52,316 nt of DNA, taken from NCBI RefSeq assembly GCF_944324615.1, contig NZ_CALUWY010000015.1, forward strand, positions 1 to 52,316, in the 5' to 3' direction. The notes beneath the pieces were generated by a model, which was not told the origin of the DNA, searched no databases, and saw nothing but the letters and a program-made list of their open reading frames with translations. Made by a program: the position numbers and the translations under genes. The DNA comes from an uncultured Mailhella sp. GTDB lineage: Bacteria > Desulfobacterota > Desulfovibrionia > Desulfovibrionales > Desulfovibrionaceae. Below, piece after piece: positions 34,110-42,543 of this stretch (position 1 is its first letter; every line of letters begins with the position of its first letter).

Positions 34110-34747
34110 GAAATCACCTCCTGACCATCAAGACATGATGAGCATGTGTCTATGGCGGAAACGGGAACGATGTGCGGAAGGCGGGAGACTGCCCCTGCCT
34201 CTCGCACATCGCGGCGCCTCCGGGCAGAAGAGCATGGACGCCCTCCATCGCCCCGGAGCCGTTTCCGGTTTTCATGAAACGGAGGAAAGGCTTTTGCCCA
34301 TATGCCTTTCTTCCGCGACTCTGCCTCTCTGCGGATGCGCCTTTCTTCCGGCGCATCCGCACGGTAGCGGCGCTCCACAGACGTTTCGCCGCCGGCTGTC
34401 GCGGCGTTTCCGTCCCATGGCCTGCGCCTTTCCCAAATAGGTGCCCGGGCGCCCGCCTTCCTCCGCGAAGGTAAGGCCCCGCGTGGTACACGAGCATATC
34501 TTCTGCTCCCACTGCGCCGGCACGGATTGTGCCGCGCTCCTCACAGCGCTTCCCCGAAAAAACGGCTTTTCCCGAAGAAGACGACATATCTCCCCCTTCT
34601 TTTCTGACCGCCTCCTGCCGGAAATTCCCGGAAGAAAAGACGGCACAGACCAACCCCGCCGCCATGGCGGAAGCACCCTCGGGAAAAACTCCCCGGAAGC
34701 CCTGCTGCAGAGGCCTTTCTGCAGGCACTCGTACTCCGGCAGGCCCT
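34110..34747. other. Intergenic region between perR and the ccdA-like gene
   Basis: No gene is supported in these 638 bases. Inverted repeats occur at 34169-34210 (GATGTGCG/CGCACATC) and 34331-34360 (11-bp arms GCGGATGCGCC/GGCGCATCCGC). TTTTCATGAAAC lies near 34270. I found no clear promoter for the ccdA-msrAB pair and no second copy of the perR operator. Confidence 0.5.
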
Positions 34748-35143
34748 CTACACATCCTGCCCCCCGCATGTTGCGGACGAAGCCGCACATTCCGCACGGC
34801 ATTGCGGGCAGAGATACTGAATCCTGAGCTCGTACCCCTCGATGGGAAAACCTGTCTGCCGCTCCAGATCCGCCGTGATGTCGGAAAGATGAATATCCGC
34901 AAGCGCGCCGCAGCGGCGGCAGAGCAGATGATCGTGGCGGGTGATGTTGTCGTAGCGGTCAGGGCTCCCTTCCACACTGATTTTATGGATTTTCCCCTGC
35001 TGATGAAGTCTGTTCAGATTATTGTAGACCGTGGCCAGCACCACGGACGGAAAGGTCTGCCTCAGGGTGAAGAACACCTGTTCCGCCGTCATGTGCGCGT
35101 TGGCCGTGTTCACTATTTCCAGAATGCTTTTTTCGTATCTCAT
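34748..35143 (-). CDS. perR: PerR-like Fur-family peroxide regulator
   Basis: Metal-dependent repressor of 131 residues. The winged helix includes VVLATVYNNLNRL. By alignment with B. subtilis PerR, all five regulatory-metal ligands can be placed: His17, Asp65, His70, His72 and Asp83. The Asp at position 65, where Fur has Glu, favours peroxide sensing. Structural zinc cysteines are Cys75/Cys78 and Cys112/Cys115. It is autoregulated, judging by a Fur-type palindrome at its promoter. It lies upstream of the methionine sulfoxide repair genes but is separated from them by 638 bases, so direct control of them is only a suggestion. Confidence 0.88.
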   Translation of the reverse strand: MRYEKSILEIVNTANAHMTAEQVFFTLRQTFPSVVLATVYNNLNRLHQQGKIHKISVEGSPDRYDNITRHDHLLCRRCGALADIHLSDITADLERQTGFPIEGYELRIQYLCPQCRAECAASSATCGGQDV

Positions 35144-35159
35144 ATCTGTTCACCGAAAT

Positions 35160-35172
35160 TAGAATTATTCTA
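35160..35172 (-). promoter_or_regulatory. PerR/Fur-family operator at perR
   Basis: TAGAAT-T-ATTCTA is a perfect 6-1-6 palindrome that fits the Per box core. It lies at the predicted start point of perR transcription and next to the -10, so binding would repress perR. Confidence 0.62.
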
Positions 35173-35180
35173 TTTCTAAA

Positions 35181-35209
35181 AAATAAGGAAACCGTTCCCG
35201 CTCTGTCAA
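35181..35209 (-). promoter_or_regulatory. Sigma70-like promoter of perR
   Basis: Minus-strand TTGACA (35209-35204), 17-base spacer, TTATTT (35186-35181). The -35 is perfect. Confidence 0.75.
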
Positions 35210-35939
35210 GCATTTTTTCTTATCTTTCCGGCAGGTTCGACCGAATGCGGCGGGTCCGGCGCTTCCCCGGAACAGCATGGATATGCCCGCAAAGCCTTCT
35301 GTTTCAGGAGAAGCCTTTCTTCCGCACAGAACGCCGCGTGCCGCAGAGGCGTATTTCCTGCCGGGGAGTGCCGCCCGCACAGTGCCTGAGGCCGCCCCTG
35401 CTCCTCGCCTCCGGCGTCAATCGTTCACGGAAAAGCCCGGGCCGCATGCAGGAGGGCCCGCCTTTCTGCGCCGCCTCTCCATGAGCCGTGCCGTACCGGA
35501 CTTTTGATCTGCGGCCTGCGCTCTGCGGCGGCGCTCCGTGTTCCCGGCACAAAACCATGCCGCGCGGCACAGGAGCATGGATACCGCCCCCCGCAGGCAC
35601 ACGCGCATGCCTGTGCGGCAGAAAAAACGCTCCCCCGTTCTGCACGCCACGCAGGATCGGCCTTTTCGGCGCGCCCTGCCCTGCCCGAGGCCGGATGACG
35701 GGACACGTCCGCCCTGCGCATAAAAAAAACACCCTTCCGGGACGGGAGCCGCAACGGCTCTGCCATACCGGAAAGGTGTTTTTTTTTAGAAAGCATCCCC
35801 CCGTTTCCGGGGGGGATCATCATGGCGATGCCGCCACGGAAACGGGGCGGAACAGGAAAGGAAAACACGAAGAGCGCATGTCTGAGCACCCGCCTGTTTC
35901 CGGCGGCGCGCCCTCGATGTTTTCCGGCATGCTTCCCGC
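35210..35939. other. Intergenic region between ettA and perR
   Basis: Apart from the terminator at 35722-35788 and a CCCCCCG/CGGGGGG hairpin (35797-35814) after ettA, about 500 bases (35210-35720) show no gene or clear element. Open frames here have Arg-, Ala- and Gly-rich nonsense composition. Confidence 0.5.
35722..35788. terminator. Bidirectional terminator downstream of ettA
   Basis: AAAAAAAACACC-TTCCGG (from 35722) pairs with CCGGAA-GGTGTTTTTTTT (to 35788), and a second stem GAGCCG/CGGCTC lies inside. The A- and T-runs on both sides make it a good terminator in either direction. It is about 150 bases past the ettA stop. Confidence 0.85.
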
Positions 35940-37625
35940 CTACTGACGGGTGAGCCTGCGGTACTTCATGCGATGCGGAGTATCGGCTTCCTTGCCCAGT
36001 CTCTTGCGGCGGTCTTCCTCGTACTCGGAGAAGTTGCCTTCAAAGAACGTCACCTGCCCCTCATCCTCAAAGGCGAGAATATGGGTGGCGATACGGTCGA
36101 GGAACCAGCGGTCGTGGCTGATGACGAGCACGCAGCCGGCGAAGTTCTCCAGCGCATCTTCCAGGGCGCGCATGGTGTTCACGTCGATGTCGTTGGTGGG
36201 TTCGTCGAGCAGCAGCACGTTGGCGCCGGATTTGAGCATGCAGGCCAGATGCACGCGGTTGCGCTCACCGCCGGAAAGCACGTCCACCTTCTTCTGCTGA
36301 TCGCCGCCCTGAAAATTGAAGCGGGAACAGTAGGCGCGGGCGTTCACTTCCCTGCCGCCGAGGCGGATGAAGTCGTTGCCGCCGCTGATGATCTCGTACA
36401 CGGTCTTGCCCGGTTCCAGAGAGGCGCGGTTCTGGTCCACATAGCCGAATTTCACGGTTTCGCCGATGCTGAGCGTGCCGGAATCGGGCTTTTCCTCGCC
36501 CACCAGCATCTTGAAAAGCGTGGTCTTGCCCGCGCCGTTGGGGCCGATGATGCCCACGATGGCGCCGGGCTGCACAAGGAAATTCGCCTTTTCCACCAGC
36601 ACCTTGTCGCCCATGCTCTTGCAGATGTCGCGCGCTTCGATGACGGACTTGCCCAGACGCGGTCCCGGCGGAATGTAGATTTCCAGATCAGGGGCAAGGC
36701 GTTCGCTCTCATGGCTCAGCATGGCCTCATAGGCGTTGATGCGGGCCTTGCCCTTGGCATGGCGGCCCTTGGGGGACATGTGAATCCATTCAAGTTCGCG
36801 GGCCAGCGTCTTGCGGCGTTCGTTGTCGGCCTTTTCCTCAAGGGCGAGGCGCTTTTCCTTCTGTTCCAGCCAGGAGGAATAATTGCCCTTCCACGGAATG
36901 CCGCGCCCTCTGTCCAGTTCCAGAATCCAGCCCGCCACATGGTCGAGGAAGTAGCGGTCGTGGGTGACGGCGATGACCGTGCCCGGGAAGTTCTGCAGAT
37001 AGCGTTCCAGCCACGCCACGGATTCCGCATCCAGATGGTTGGTGGGTTCGTCGAGCAGAAGAATGTCGGGGTTCTGGAGCAGCAGGCGGCACAGGGCCAC
37101 GCGGCGGCGTTCACCGCCGGAAACCACGGAAACCGGCGTATCGCCGGGCGGACAGCGCAGCGCGTCCATGGCCATTTCCAGTCTGGAATCCAGATCCCAG
37201 GCGTTCATGGCGTCCATTTTTTCCTGCACTTTGGCCTGACGCTCGATAAGGGCGTCCATATCGGCGTCGGGGTCGGCGAACTTTTCATTGATCTCGTTGA
37301 ACTCCTTCACAAGATCCACGACTTCCTGCACGCCCTCTTCCACCACTTCGCGCACGGTGCGCGTTTCATCCACCAGCGGTTCCTGTTCAAGGTAGCCTAT
37401 GGTGTACCCGGGCGCCACCACGATGTCGCCGTCGAAGGCCTTGTCCACCCCGGCCATGATCTTGAGCAGAGAAGACTTGCCCGCGCCGTTGAGACCGAGC
37501 ACGCCAATTTTCGCGCCGTAGAAATAGCCCAGGGAAATATCCTTGAGCACCTCCCGCTGACCATGGCGCTTGGTCACGCGGCTCATTGAATAAATGACTT
37601 TATCCGGCTGATTGTCGTTTGCCAT
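35940..37625 (-). CDS. ettA: Energy-dependent translational throttle protein EttA
   Basis: ABC-F protein with two ATPase domains and no membrane part. In E. coli EttA binds the ribosomal E site and gates the first elongation step according to ATP/ADP. The 561 residues are the usual length. Walker A motifs are GLNGAGKSS (44-52) and GPNGAGKTT; signatures SGGERRRVAL and SGGERNRVHL; Walker B LLLDEPTNHLD and LLLDEPTNDID. The inter-domain linker (residues about 240-300, HMSPKGRHAKGKARI) is the P-site tRNA interaction motif. It is divergent from greA, with a hairpin at 37650-37667 in its leader. Confidence 0.95.
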   Translation of the reverse strand: MANDNQPDKVIYSMSRVTKRHGQREVLKDISLGYFYGAKIGVLGLNGAGKSSLLKIMAGVDKAFDGDIVVAPGYTIGYLEQEPLVDETRTVREVVEEGVQEVVDLVKEFNEINEKFADPDADMDALIERQAKVQEKMDAMNAWDLDSRLEMAMDALRCPPGDTPVSVVSGGERRRVALCRLLLQNPDILLLDEPTNHLDAESVAWLERYLQNFPGTVIAVTHDRYFLDHVAGWILELDRGRGIPWKGNYSSWLEQKEKRLALEEKADNERRKTLARELEWIHMSPKGRHAKGKARINAYEAMLSHESERLAPDLEIYIPPGPRLGKSVIEARDICKSMGDKVLVEKANFLVQPGAIVGIIGPNGAGKTTLFKMLVGEEKPDSGTLSIGETVKFGYVDQNRASLEPGKTVYEIISGGNDFIRLGGREVNARAYCSRFNFQGGDQQKKVDVLSGGERNRVHLACMLKSGANVLLLDEPTNDIDVNTMRALEDALENFAGCVLVISHDRWFLDRIATHILAFEDEGQVTFFEGNFSEYEEDRRKRLGKEADTPHRMKYRRLTRQ

Positions 37626-38022
37626 AGCGTTTCCATAAAGGTTTTCACCGCCGGGAAGGAGCCCGGCAGCGGAACGGAAGAACGTTCAGGGAAAAGGCAC
37701 GAAGCCGAAGCCGGCTGCAGCGGCGCTTTTTCCGTGAAGGCTCTGAAGTTTTGATTCTCGCAGAAGGGCGGCGGCTTGTCCAGACAAAAACGCGCCTGCT
37801 CCGCCCTCTCCCTTCCGGAAAACAAGGCGGAAACAGGCCCCGCTCTTCTGTATGAACGGCGTTGAAGAAGGCCGAAACAGGCGGTGGGGTTGACTTCATT
37901 CTTCGGCAGGCCTATATTGCAGAGAAAGCATTTCCTGATGCCCCGCTTTTCTGGAAGTGAACTCACCCTTTCGAGAAGTTGGGCCTCTTTTTTTGCATCT
38001 CTTCTGTTTGAAGGTATCTGCC
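37626..38022. other. Divergent region ettA / greA
   Basis: No gene is supported. It holds the greA promoter (37890-37918) and a GCCGGG/CCCGGC hairpin (37650-37667) upstream of ettA. No clear ettA promoter was found. Confidence 0.55.
37890..37918 (+). promoter_or_regulatory. Sigma70-like promoter of greA
   Basis: TTGACT (37890-37895), 17-base spacer, TATATT (37913-37918), each five of six from consensus. The greA leader would be about 100 bases. Confidence 0.85.
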
Positions 38023-38502
38023 ATGAGCACGCCTATTTCCGTCCAGGGCTACAAAAAGCTGGAAAAAGAACTTGAAGCGCTCAAGAAGGAGCGCCCTGCC
38101 GTTATTCAGGCCATCAAGGAAGCCCGTGAAGAGGGCGACCTGAAGGAAAACGCCGGTTACGACGCTGCCCGTGAACGCCAGGGTTTCCTTGAAGCGCGCA
38201 TCAACTATATTGAATCCCAGCTTCCCCAGTACACGGTCATCGATCTCGACACGCTCCAGAGCGAGAAGGTCATCTTCGGCGCTACCGTGCATGTGGTCGA
38301 TGTGGACACCGACGCGGAACGTCAGTTCACCCTGCTCGGCCCCGATGAAGCCGACTTTGCCAAGGGTTCCATCTCCATCAATTCTCCCGTGGGCCGTGCC
38401 CTGCTGGGGCATGAGGTGGGTGACGAAGTCACCATCGACATCCCCCGCGGCCGTGTCACCTACGAGATCACGGAAATCGAATTCCACGGGGTCCGCGACT
38501 GA
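38023..38502 (+). CDS. greA: Transcription elongation factor GreA
   Basis: Rescues backtracked RNA polymerase by stimulating cleavage of the nascent RNA. The ATG at 38023 (MSTPISVQGYKKLEKEL) is chosen, with AAGG upstream, because it gives the normal 159 residues; the longer frame adds unrelated sequence. The N-terminal coiled coil carries the conserved acidic tip (EGDLKENAGYDAARE), whose Asp and Glu chelate the second catalytic magnesium. The C-terminal FKBP-like domain ends with ITEIEFHGVRD. A strong promoter and terminator make it a single-gene unit. Confidence 0.97.
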   Translation: MSTPISVQGYKKLEKELEALKKERPAVIQAIKEAREEGDLKENAGYDAARERQGFLEARINYIESQLPQYTVIDLDTLQSEKVIFGATVHVVDVDTDAERQFTLLGPDEADFAKGSISINSPVGRALLGHEVGDEVTIDIPRGRVTYEITEIEFHGVRD

Positions 38503-38918
38503 TCCGTCCTTTCCGGCATGTATCAGGAGCCCTCGCCATGTCGGGGGCTCTTTTGTTTCGGGCCAGCGCGTCCGAACTTTCGCAGATCAGGCAGGCGCGC
38601 CGTCCAAAGCGGTACGGCGCCCTTTCCGTGCGCCTCTGCCGCTCCCCGTATGCTTCAGCGCACGCGGCCTCCGGCCCGAAGCCATGCCCCGTCCGCCTTG
38701 GAAAAGGGCGCCGCTGAAAAAGCTTCTGCCGGGAACAGCGCACCTGCATGCAGGCCGGGCTTCGTGACGGAAAAAAGGCGTTTTTACATGAAAATGAATG
38801 TCTTTTTCGTATTCTTTGCCTGCCCTGCCCTCTGAAAGAGCGCTCCGGACAGAAGTGCGGCCCCTCCTGCCGCCTCCCCGACATGCCTTTCTGCCGGATC
38901 GTGCAGAAAAGCCCCGCG
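38503..38918. other. Convergent gap greA / recJ
   Basis: Holds the greA terminator and, near the recJ stop, a TTTCTGC/GCAGAAA inverted repeat (38888-38909) without a T-run. No gene is supported. Confidence 0.55.
38527..38558 (+). terminator. Terminator of greA
   Basis: GAGCCCTCG/CGGGGGCTC stem (38527-38550, one T-G pair) followed by TTTTGTTT. Confidence 0.86.
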
Positions 38919-40640
38919 TCAGGCCATTTTCCAGTCTCTGATGCGTACGTCCACGCTGGCCGCGCCGTTATACATGTCGATGGCAGGGCTGTAGGCCAGA
39001 ACCACGCGCCTGCCCTCCAGATCGGCGGGAAATTCTCCGGCCTGACGCCATGCCTTGGCCTGAAGCGTGATGTTGCAGCTCTCGTCCGTCAGTTCCAGCA
39101 GCACATGATTCTTCTGCTGGCCGAAAAGTCTGCGCCTCTTCACCAGAAGCGGGGGGGACTGGAACACCGGCTCAGGATTCCCCACGCCGAAGGGCTGCAT
39201 CATTTCCAGTTCCTTGAGAAAGACGAAATCCGCCGCTTCCCGGAAGCTGAGTTCATCGTCGATCATCTGCACGGCAGGCACGGGGTCGGGCCCCAGTTCC
39301 TCGCGCACCACGTCGAGAAAACGGGTGCGGAAGGCTTCCAGCTTTTCCGGTTTCAGGCGCAGACCGGCGGCCATGCGGTGCCCGCCGCAGGCCAGCAGGT
39401 CTTCCGAACAGCGCATGAGACCGGCGTGCAGGTTGAACCCGCTGATGGAGCGGCCCGAACCTTTCAGGGTGTCGCCGTCGGTACAGAGCACCAGCGTGGG
39501 CTTGTGGTACTTTTCCACGAGACGCGAGGCCACGATGCCGATGACGCCCTGATTCCAGTCTCTGCCGGCAATGACCAGCGCCGGATCATGGAGCGCGCCT
39601 TCGGCCTGCACCATGGCCTGTTCGGTAATGCGTTCCTCTTCCTGGCGGCGCTGCGTATTGTAGGCATCCAGCGCACGGGCGAATCCCGCCGCGCTGTCGC
39701 AGTCTTCCGCACAGAGAAGAGCAAGCGCGGTTTCCGCCGAGGCCACGCGGCCCGCCGCATTGATGCGGGGCGCAAGGCTGAAGATCACCTGCCCTGCGCC
39801 GAGGGCGGCCAGGGGCGCAAAACCGCTCACGGCCTTGAGTTCCGAAATGCCGGGCCTTTTCGCCTCGGCCAGCACCAGAAGACCGTTCTTGACGAGAATA
39901 CGGTTCTGCCCCTCAAGTTCCACCAGATCGGCCAGAGTCCCCAGCGCCACCAGATCCAGCGTGCGGCGCATATCCATGCGCGGCCTGCCGCCTTCGGCAA
40001 GGCGGGAGTTCAGCTCCGCCATGAGGAAGAAGGTCACGCCCACGCCGGCCAGCGTCGCGCAGGGGCAGTCCCCGAGCTTCGGATTGCACAGCACGGTTGC
40101 GGGGGGCAGCAGTTCCGGCGGAAGATGATGATCCGTGACCACCACGTCCATGCCGAGTTCCCTTGCCCGCGCAATGGCCGCCACATCGGAAATACCGCAA
40201 TCCACGGTGAGCAGCAGGGAAACGCCCTGCCGTGCCAGTTCCTCCACGCCGCCCGCGTTCATGCCGTAGCCTTCACTGCGGCGGTCGGGAAGATGACGGA
40301 GCGCGTCAAAGCCGTGATGATGCAGCACTTCCAGCGCAAGGGCCGTACTGGTCACGCCGTCGGCGTCATAGTCGCCCCAGATGGCCATTTTCCGCCCTTC
40401 ACGAAGCCCCCGGGCCAGCACGTCCGCCGCCTGTTCCATACCCGGCCACAGCGCAGGTCTCGCCAGATAGCGAAGCCCCGGGCTGAGATATTCCGCCATG
40501 GCTTCCGGCCTGTCCAGCCCGCGCAGCCAGAGAAGGCGCGCAAGCCGTGGCGAAACGCCGCAGCGTCCGGCCATGGCGGCAAAAGAGGCGGGCATGGGCG
40601 CGCCGTCCCTGCGTGTGCGGAATATCCAGTCCTTGTTCAT
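38919..40640 (-). CDS. recJ: Single-stranded-DNA exonuclease RecJ
   Basis: 5'-3' exonuclease of the DHH family that works in recombination and mismatch repair. The start at 40640 (MNKDWIFRTRRDG) is preferred and gives 573 residues; the longer frame adds an atypical N-terminus, and no strong ribosome binding site marks either. Catalytic motifs are DYDADGVTS, VDCGISD and VVTDHHLPP; the DHHA1 domain has ACGGHRMAAG. The C-terminal OB fold follows (about 460 to the end). It lies 238 bases after gmk, behind a terminator. Confidence 0.94.
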   Translation of the reverse strand: MNKDWIFRTRRDGAPMPASFAAMAGRCGVSPRLARLLWLRGLDRPEAMAEYLSPGLRYLARPALWPGMEQAADVLARGLREGRKMAIWGDYDADGVTSTALALEVLHHHGFDALRHLPDRRSEGYGMNAGGVEELARQGVSLLLTVDCGISDVAAIARARELGMDVVVTDHHLPPELLPPATVLCNPKLGDCPCATLAGVGVTFFLMAELNSRLAEGGRPRMDMRRTLDLVALGTLADLVELEGQNRILVKNGLLVLAEAKRPGISELKAVSGFAPLAALGAGQVIFSLAPRINAAGRVASAETALALLCAEDCDSAAGFARALDAYNTQRRQEEERITEQAMVQAEGALHDPALVIAGRDWNQGVIGIVASRLVEKYHKPTLVLCTDGDTLKGSGRSISGFNLHAGLMRCSEDLLACGGHRMAAGLRLKPEKLEAFRTRFLDVVREELGPDPVPAVQMIDDELSFREAADFVFLKELEMMQPFGVGNPEPVFQSPPLLVKRRRLFGQQKNHVLLELTDESCNITLQAKAWRQAGEFPADLEGRRVVLAYSPAIDMYNGAASVDVRIRDWKMA

Positions 40641-40812
40641 GATGTCCGGCCCGGGGCGTGCGTGACGCCCGACGCTGAAGTTTCCGCTTCCCTGAAGAAG
40701 CACAATTATGATGGAAAGTGTATTTAAACTTCCGAAAAAAGCAACGATCCGCCCTTTTCGCCGTCACGGCGCAGCAAAAAAACGGCGCGTCGCCCCGCCC
40801 TTTTCCCGCAGG

Positions 40813-40844
40813 AAAAACGCCCCGGCAAGGCCGTTTCCGGGCGG
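40813..40844 (-). terminator. Terminator after gmk
   Basis: Minus-strand CGCCCGG...CCGGGGCG (one bulged G) followed by TTTTT (40817-40813). Confidence 0.65.
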
Positions 40845-40878
40845 CAGAGCAGGCAGGCCCTTCCGCCGCGGAAAAACG

Positions 40879-41499
40879 CTATGCTCCGCAGATGCTCCGG
40901 GCAAGCTGGGGCTTGAGGGAAGGCTGAAGCGTGGACGCCAGATAGAAGGAGCGGAGCTGGTCGTAGGCCATGTCAAGATCGTCGTTGACGATGACGGCGT
41001 CAAACCAGTGACTGCTCATGATTTCCGTTCTGGCATTGGAAAGCCGTATTCTGATGGCCTCCTCGCTGTCCGTGCCGCGTCCGCGCAGGCGACGTTCCAG
41101 CTCTTCCATGGAAGGCGGAAGAATGAACACGAAACGGGCTTCGGGCAGGGAAAGGGAAAGCTGCGCCGCACCCTGCACGTCGATGTCGAACAGCATGTCC
41201 TTGCCGAGAGCCAGGCGGTCACGCACGGGCTGAAGCGGGGTGCCGTAAAAATTGCCGTGCACCTCGGCCCATTCGGCGAAATACCCCTGCTCCCTCCGTG
41301 CCACAAAGGTTTCCCGGTCAAGAAAGATATAGTCCACCCCGTCCTTTTCCGTACCGCGCGGCGCGCGCGTGGTGCAGGAAATGGAGAACTCCAGAGGAAA
41401 TTCCGCCGTGAGGCGGCTCACCAGCGTGGTCTTGCCCGCCCCGGAAGGGGCGCAGATAACAAAAGGCAGGCCGCGACGCGGGCCGAAATCAGTCTTCAT
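40879..41499 (-). CDS. gmk: Guanylate kinase
   Basis: Phosphorylates GMP to GDP with ATP, an essential step in nucleotide supply. The 206 residues are typical. The P-loop APSGAGKTT is at 17-25, and GMP-binding residues lie in SCTTRAPRGTEKDGVDYIF. FDIDVQGA and FILPPS follow. AGGATGAG is ahead of the ATG. It follows yicC by 155 bases; I looked for a remA/rpoZ-type small gene in that space and found none. Confidence 0.96.
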   Translation of the reverse strand: MKTDFGPRRGLPFVICAPSGAGKTTLVSRLTAEFPLEFSISCTTRAPRGTEKDGVDYIFLDRETFVARREQGYFAEWAEVHGNFYGTPLQPVRDRLALGKDMLFDIDVQGAAQLSLSLPEARFVFILPPSMEELERRLRGRGTDSEEAIRIRLSNARTEIMSSHWFDAVIVNDDLDMAYDQLRSFYLASTLQPSLKPQLARSICGA

Positions 41500-41654
41500 G
41501 TCTCATCCTCGTCTTCATCGCTCTTCTGCGCCGCCCCGGCAATATGCTCCGGACGGGCGGTAGGTGCGCGGCATGGCAGGCCCATGCCGGAAATACTGTC
41601 TCAAACGTGCCCTTTTCCGAAACCGCGTCACGGCCCGGAAAAAGCGCCGCTCCG

Positions 41655-42533
41655 CTATTCCAGGTTCTGCACCTGTTCCCGGCATTTTTCCAGTTCGTTC
41701 TTGCAGTCCACCACTATGCGGGAGACCTGCGCATCCTGTATCTTGTTGCCGCAGGTGTTGATTTCGCGGAAACTTTCCTGAAGCGTGAAATCAAGCTTGC
41801 GGCCTGCGTCCTCACCGCTTTCCATGAGCGAGGCGAGGCGCAGCAGGTGGGAATGCAGGCGGGTGAGTTCCTCGGTCACGTCCAGCTTGTCGGCCATGAT
41901 GACCATTTCCTGCAGAAAGCGCCCCTCATCCAGTTCCCCGCCGAGATTGCTCAGCATGTCGGAGAGCCGCTCGCGCACCTGCTCGAAGCGGGCGCTTTTA
42001 ATGGAAGGAGCGCGCTCCTCAATGGCCGCGACCCATTCCGCCATGCGGCTGAAGCGGCATTCCAGATCGCGGGCAAGGGCAAGGGCCTCGGTTTCGCGCG
42101 ATTCGTTCCAGTCCACGAGCGCCGCTTCCAGACCGGCGGCAAGGGGACCGAACAGGGCTTCATCGTCGCTTTCCCCGGAGCTGGTCCACAGCGAGGAAAC
42201 ATCCAGGAGCGCCATGTAGTCCACTTCAAAAATATCTCCCCTCGATGAGGCGAAGGCCTTCACGGCGTCCAGCATGGCCGAGGCATGAGCGGCATCGAAG
42301 GCCGCACAGGACTCCGCCGTGAACTGAAGGTTGAGCGAAAGCTCCACCCTCCCGCGGGAGGCGAAACGGCGCACGATTTTCTCAAAGCGGGCCTCCATGT
42401 TGCGTGCCTGCGGGGGCAGCTTCCACTTGAGGTCGAGAAAACGGCTGTTGACGCTGCGGATCTCCCAGGTCTGAACCACGGTGCCGTCGTCCTGCTGAAA
42501 ACGCCCGAAGCCCGTCATGCTGCGAAGCGGCAT
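41655..42533 (-). CDS. yicC: YicC-family endoribonuclease
   Basis: Member of the YicC family, shown in E. coli to be an endoribonuclease. The ATG at 42533 (MPLRSMTGFGRF) has GAGGAG six bases ahead and fits the family start, giving 292 residues. The N-terminal SMTGFGR and SVNSRFLDLKWKLP and the C-terminal LDFTLQESFREINTCGNKIQD are family hallmarks. It starts ten bases after the mtaB stop, with its ribosome binding site inside that gap, and is followed by gmk as in many bacteria. Confidence 0.93.
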   Translation of the reverse strand: MPLRSMTGFGRFQQDDGTVVQTWEIRSVNSRFLDLKWKLPPQARNMEARFEKIVRRFASRGRVELSLNLQFTAESCAAFDAAHASAMLDAVKAFASSRGDIFEVDYMALLDVSSLWTSSGESDDEALFGPLAAGLEAALVDWNESRETEALALARDLECRFSRMAEWVAAIEERAPSIKSARFEQVRERLSDMLSNLGGELDEGRFLQEMVIMADKLDVTEELTRLHSHLLRLASLMESGEDAGRKLDFTLQESFREINTCGNKIQDAQVSRIVVDCKNELEKCREQVQNLE

Positions 42534-42543
42534 ATCATTCTCC

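Noticed and set aside
10352..34279. Recurring TCATGAAA in intergenic spaces (10352, 10455, 18506, 18539, 34272) as a possible regulatory site
   Set aside because: The octamer is short and near-palindromic, the flanks do not agree, and two of the copies are arms of one terminator. The evidence is too thin without a genome-wide count.
34150..34977. Open frame on the minus strand across the perR-ccdA gap
   Set aside because: Composition is Arg/Ala/Gly-rich noise with changing codon character, no ribosome binding site, and it partly overlaps perR in another frame.
35304..35732. 142-codon frame between ettA and perR as a small gene
   Set aside because: No ribosome binding site, extreme Arg/Gly/Pro content, and its start falls in the ettA terminator.
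41500..41654. A remA-like small gene between yicC and gmk, as in Bacillus
   Set aside because: No frame of adequate length or matching sequence is present in the 155-base gap.
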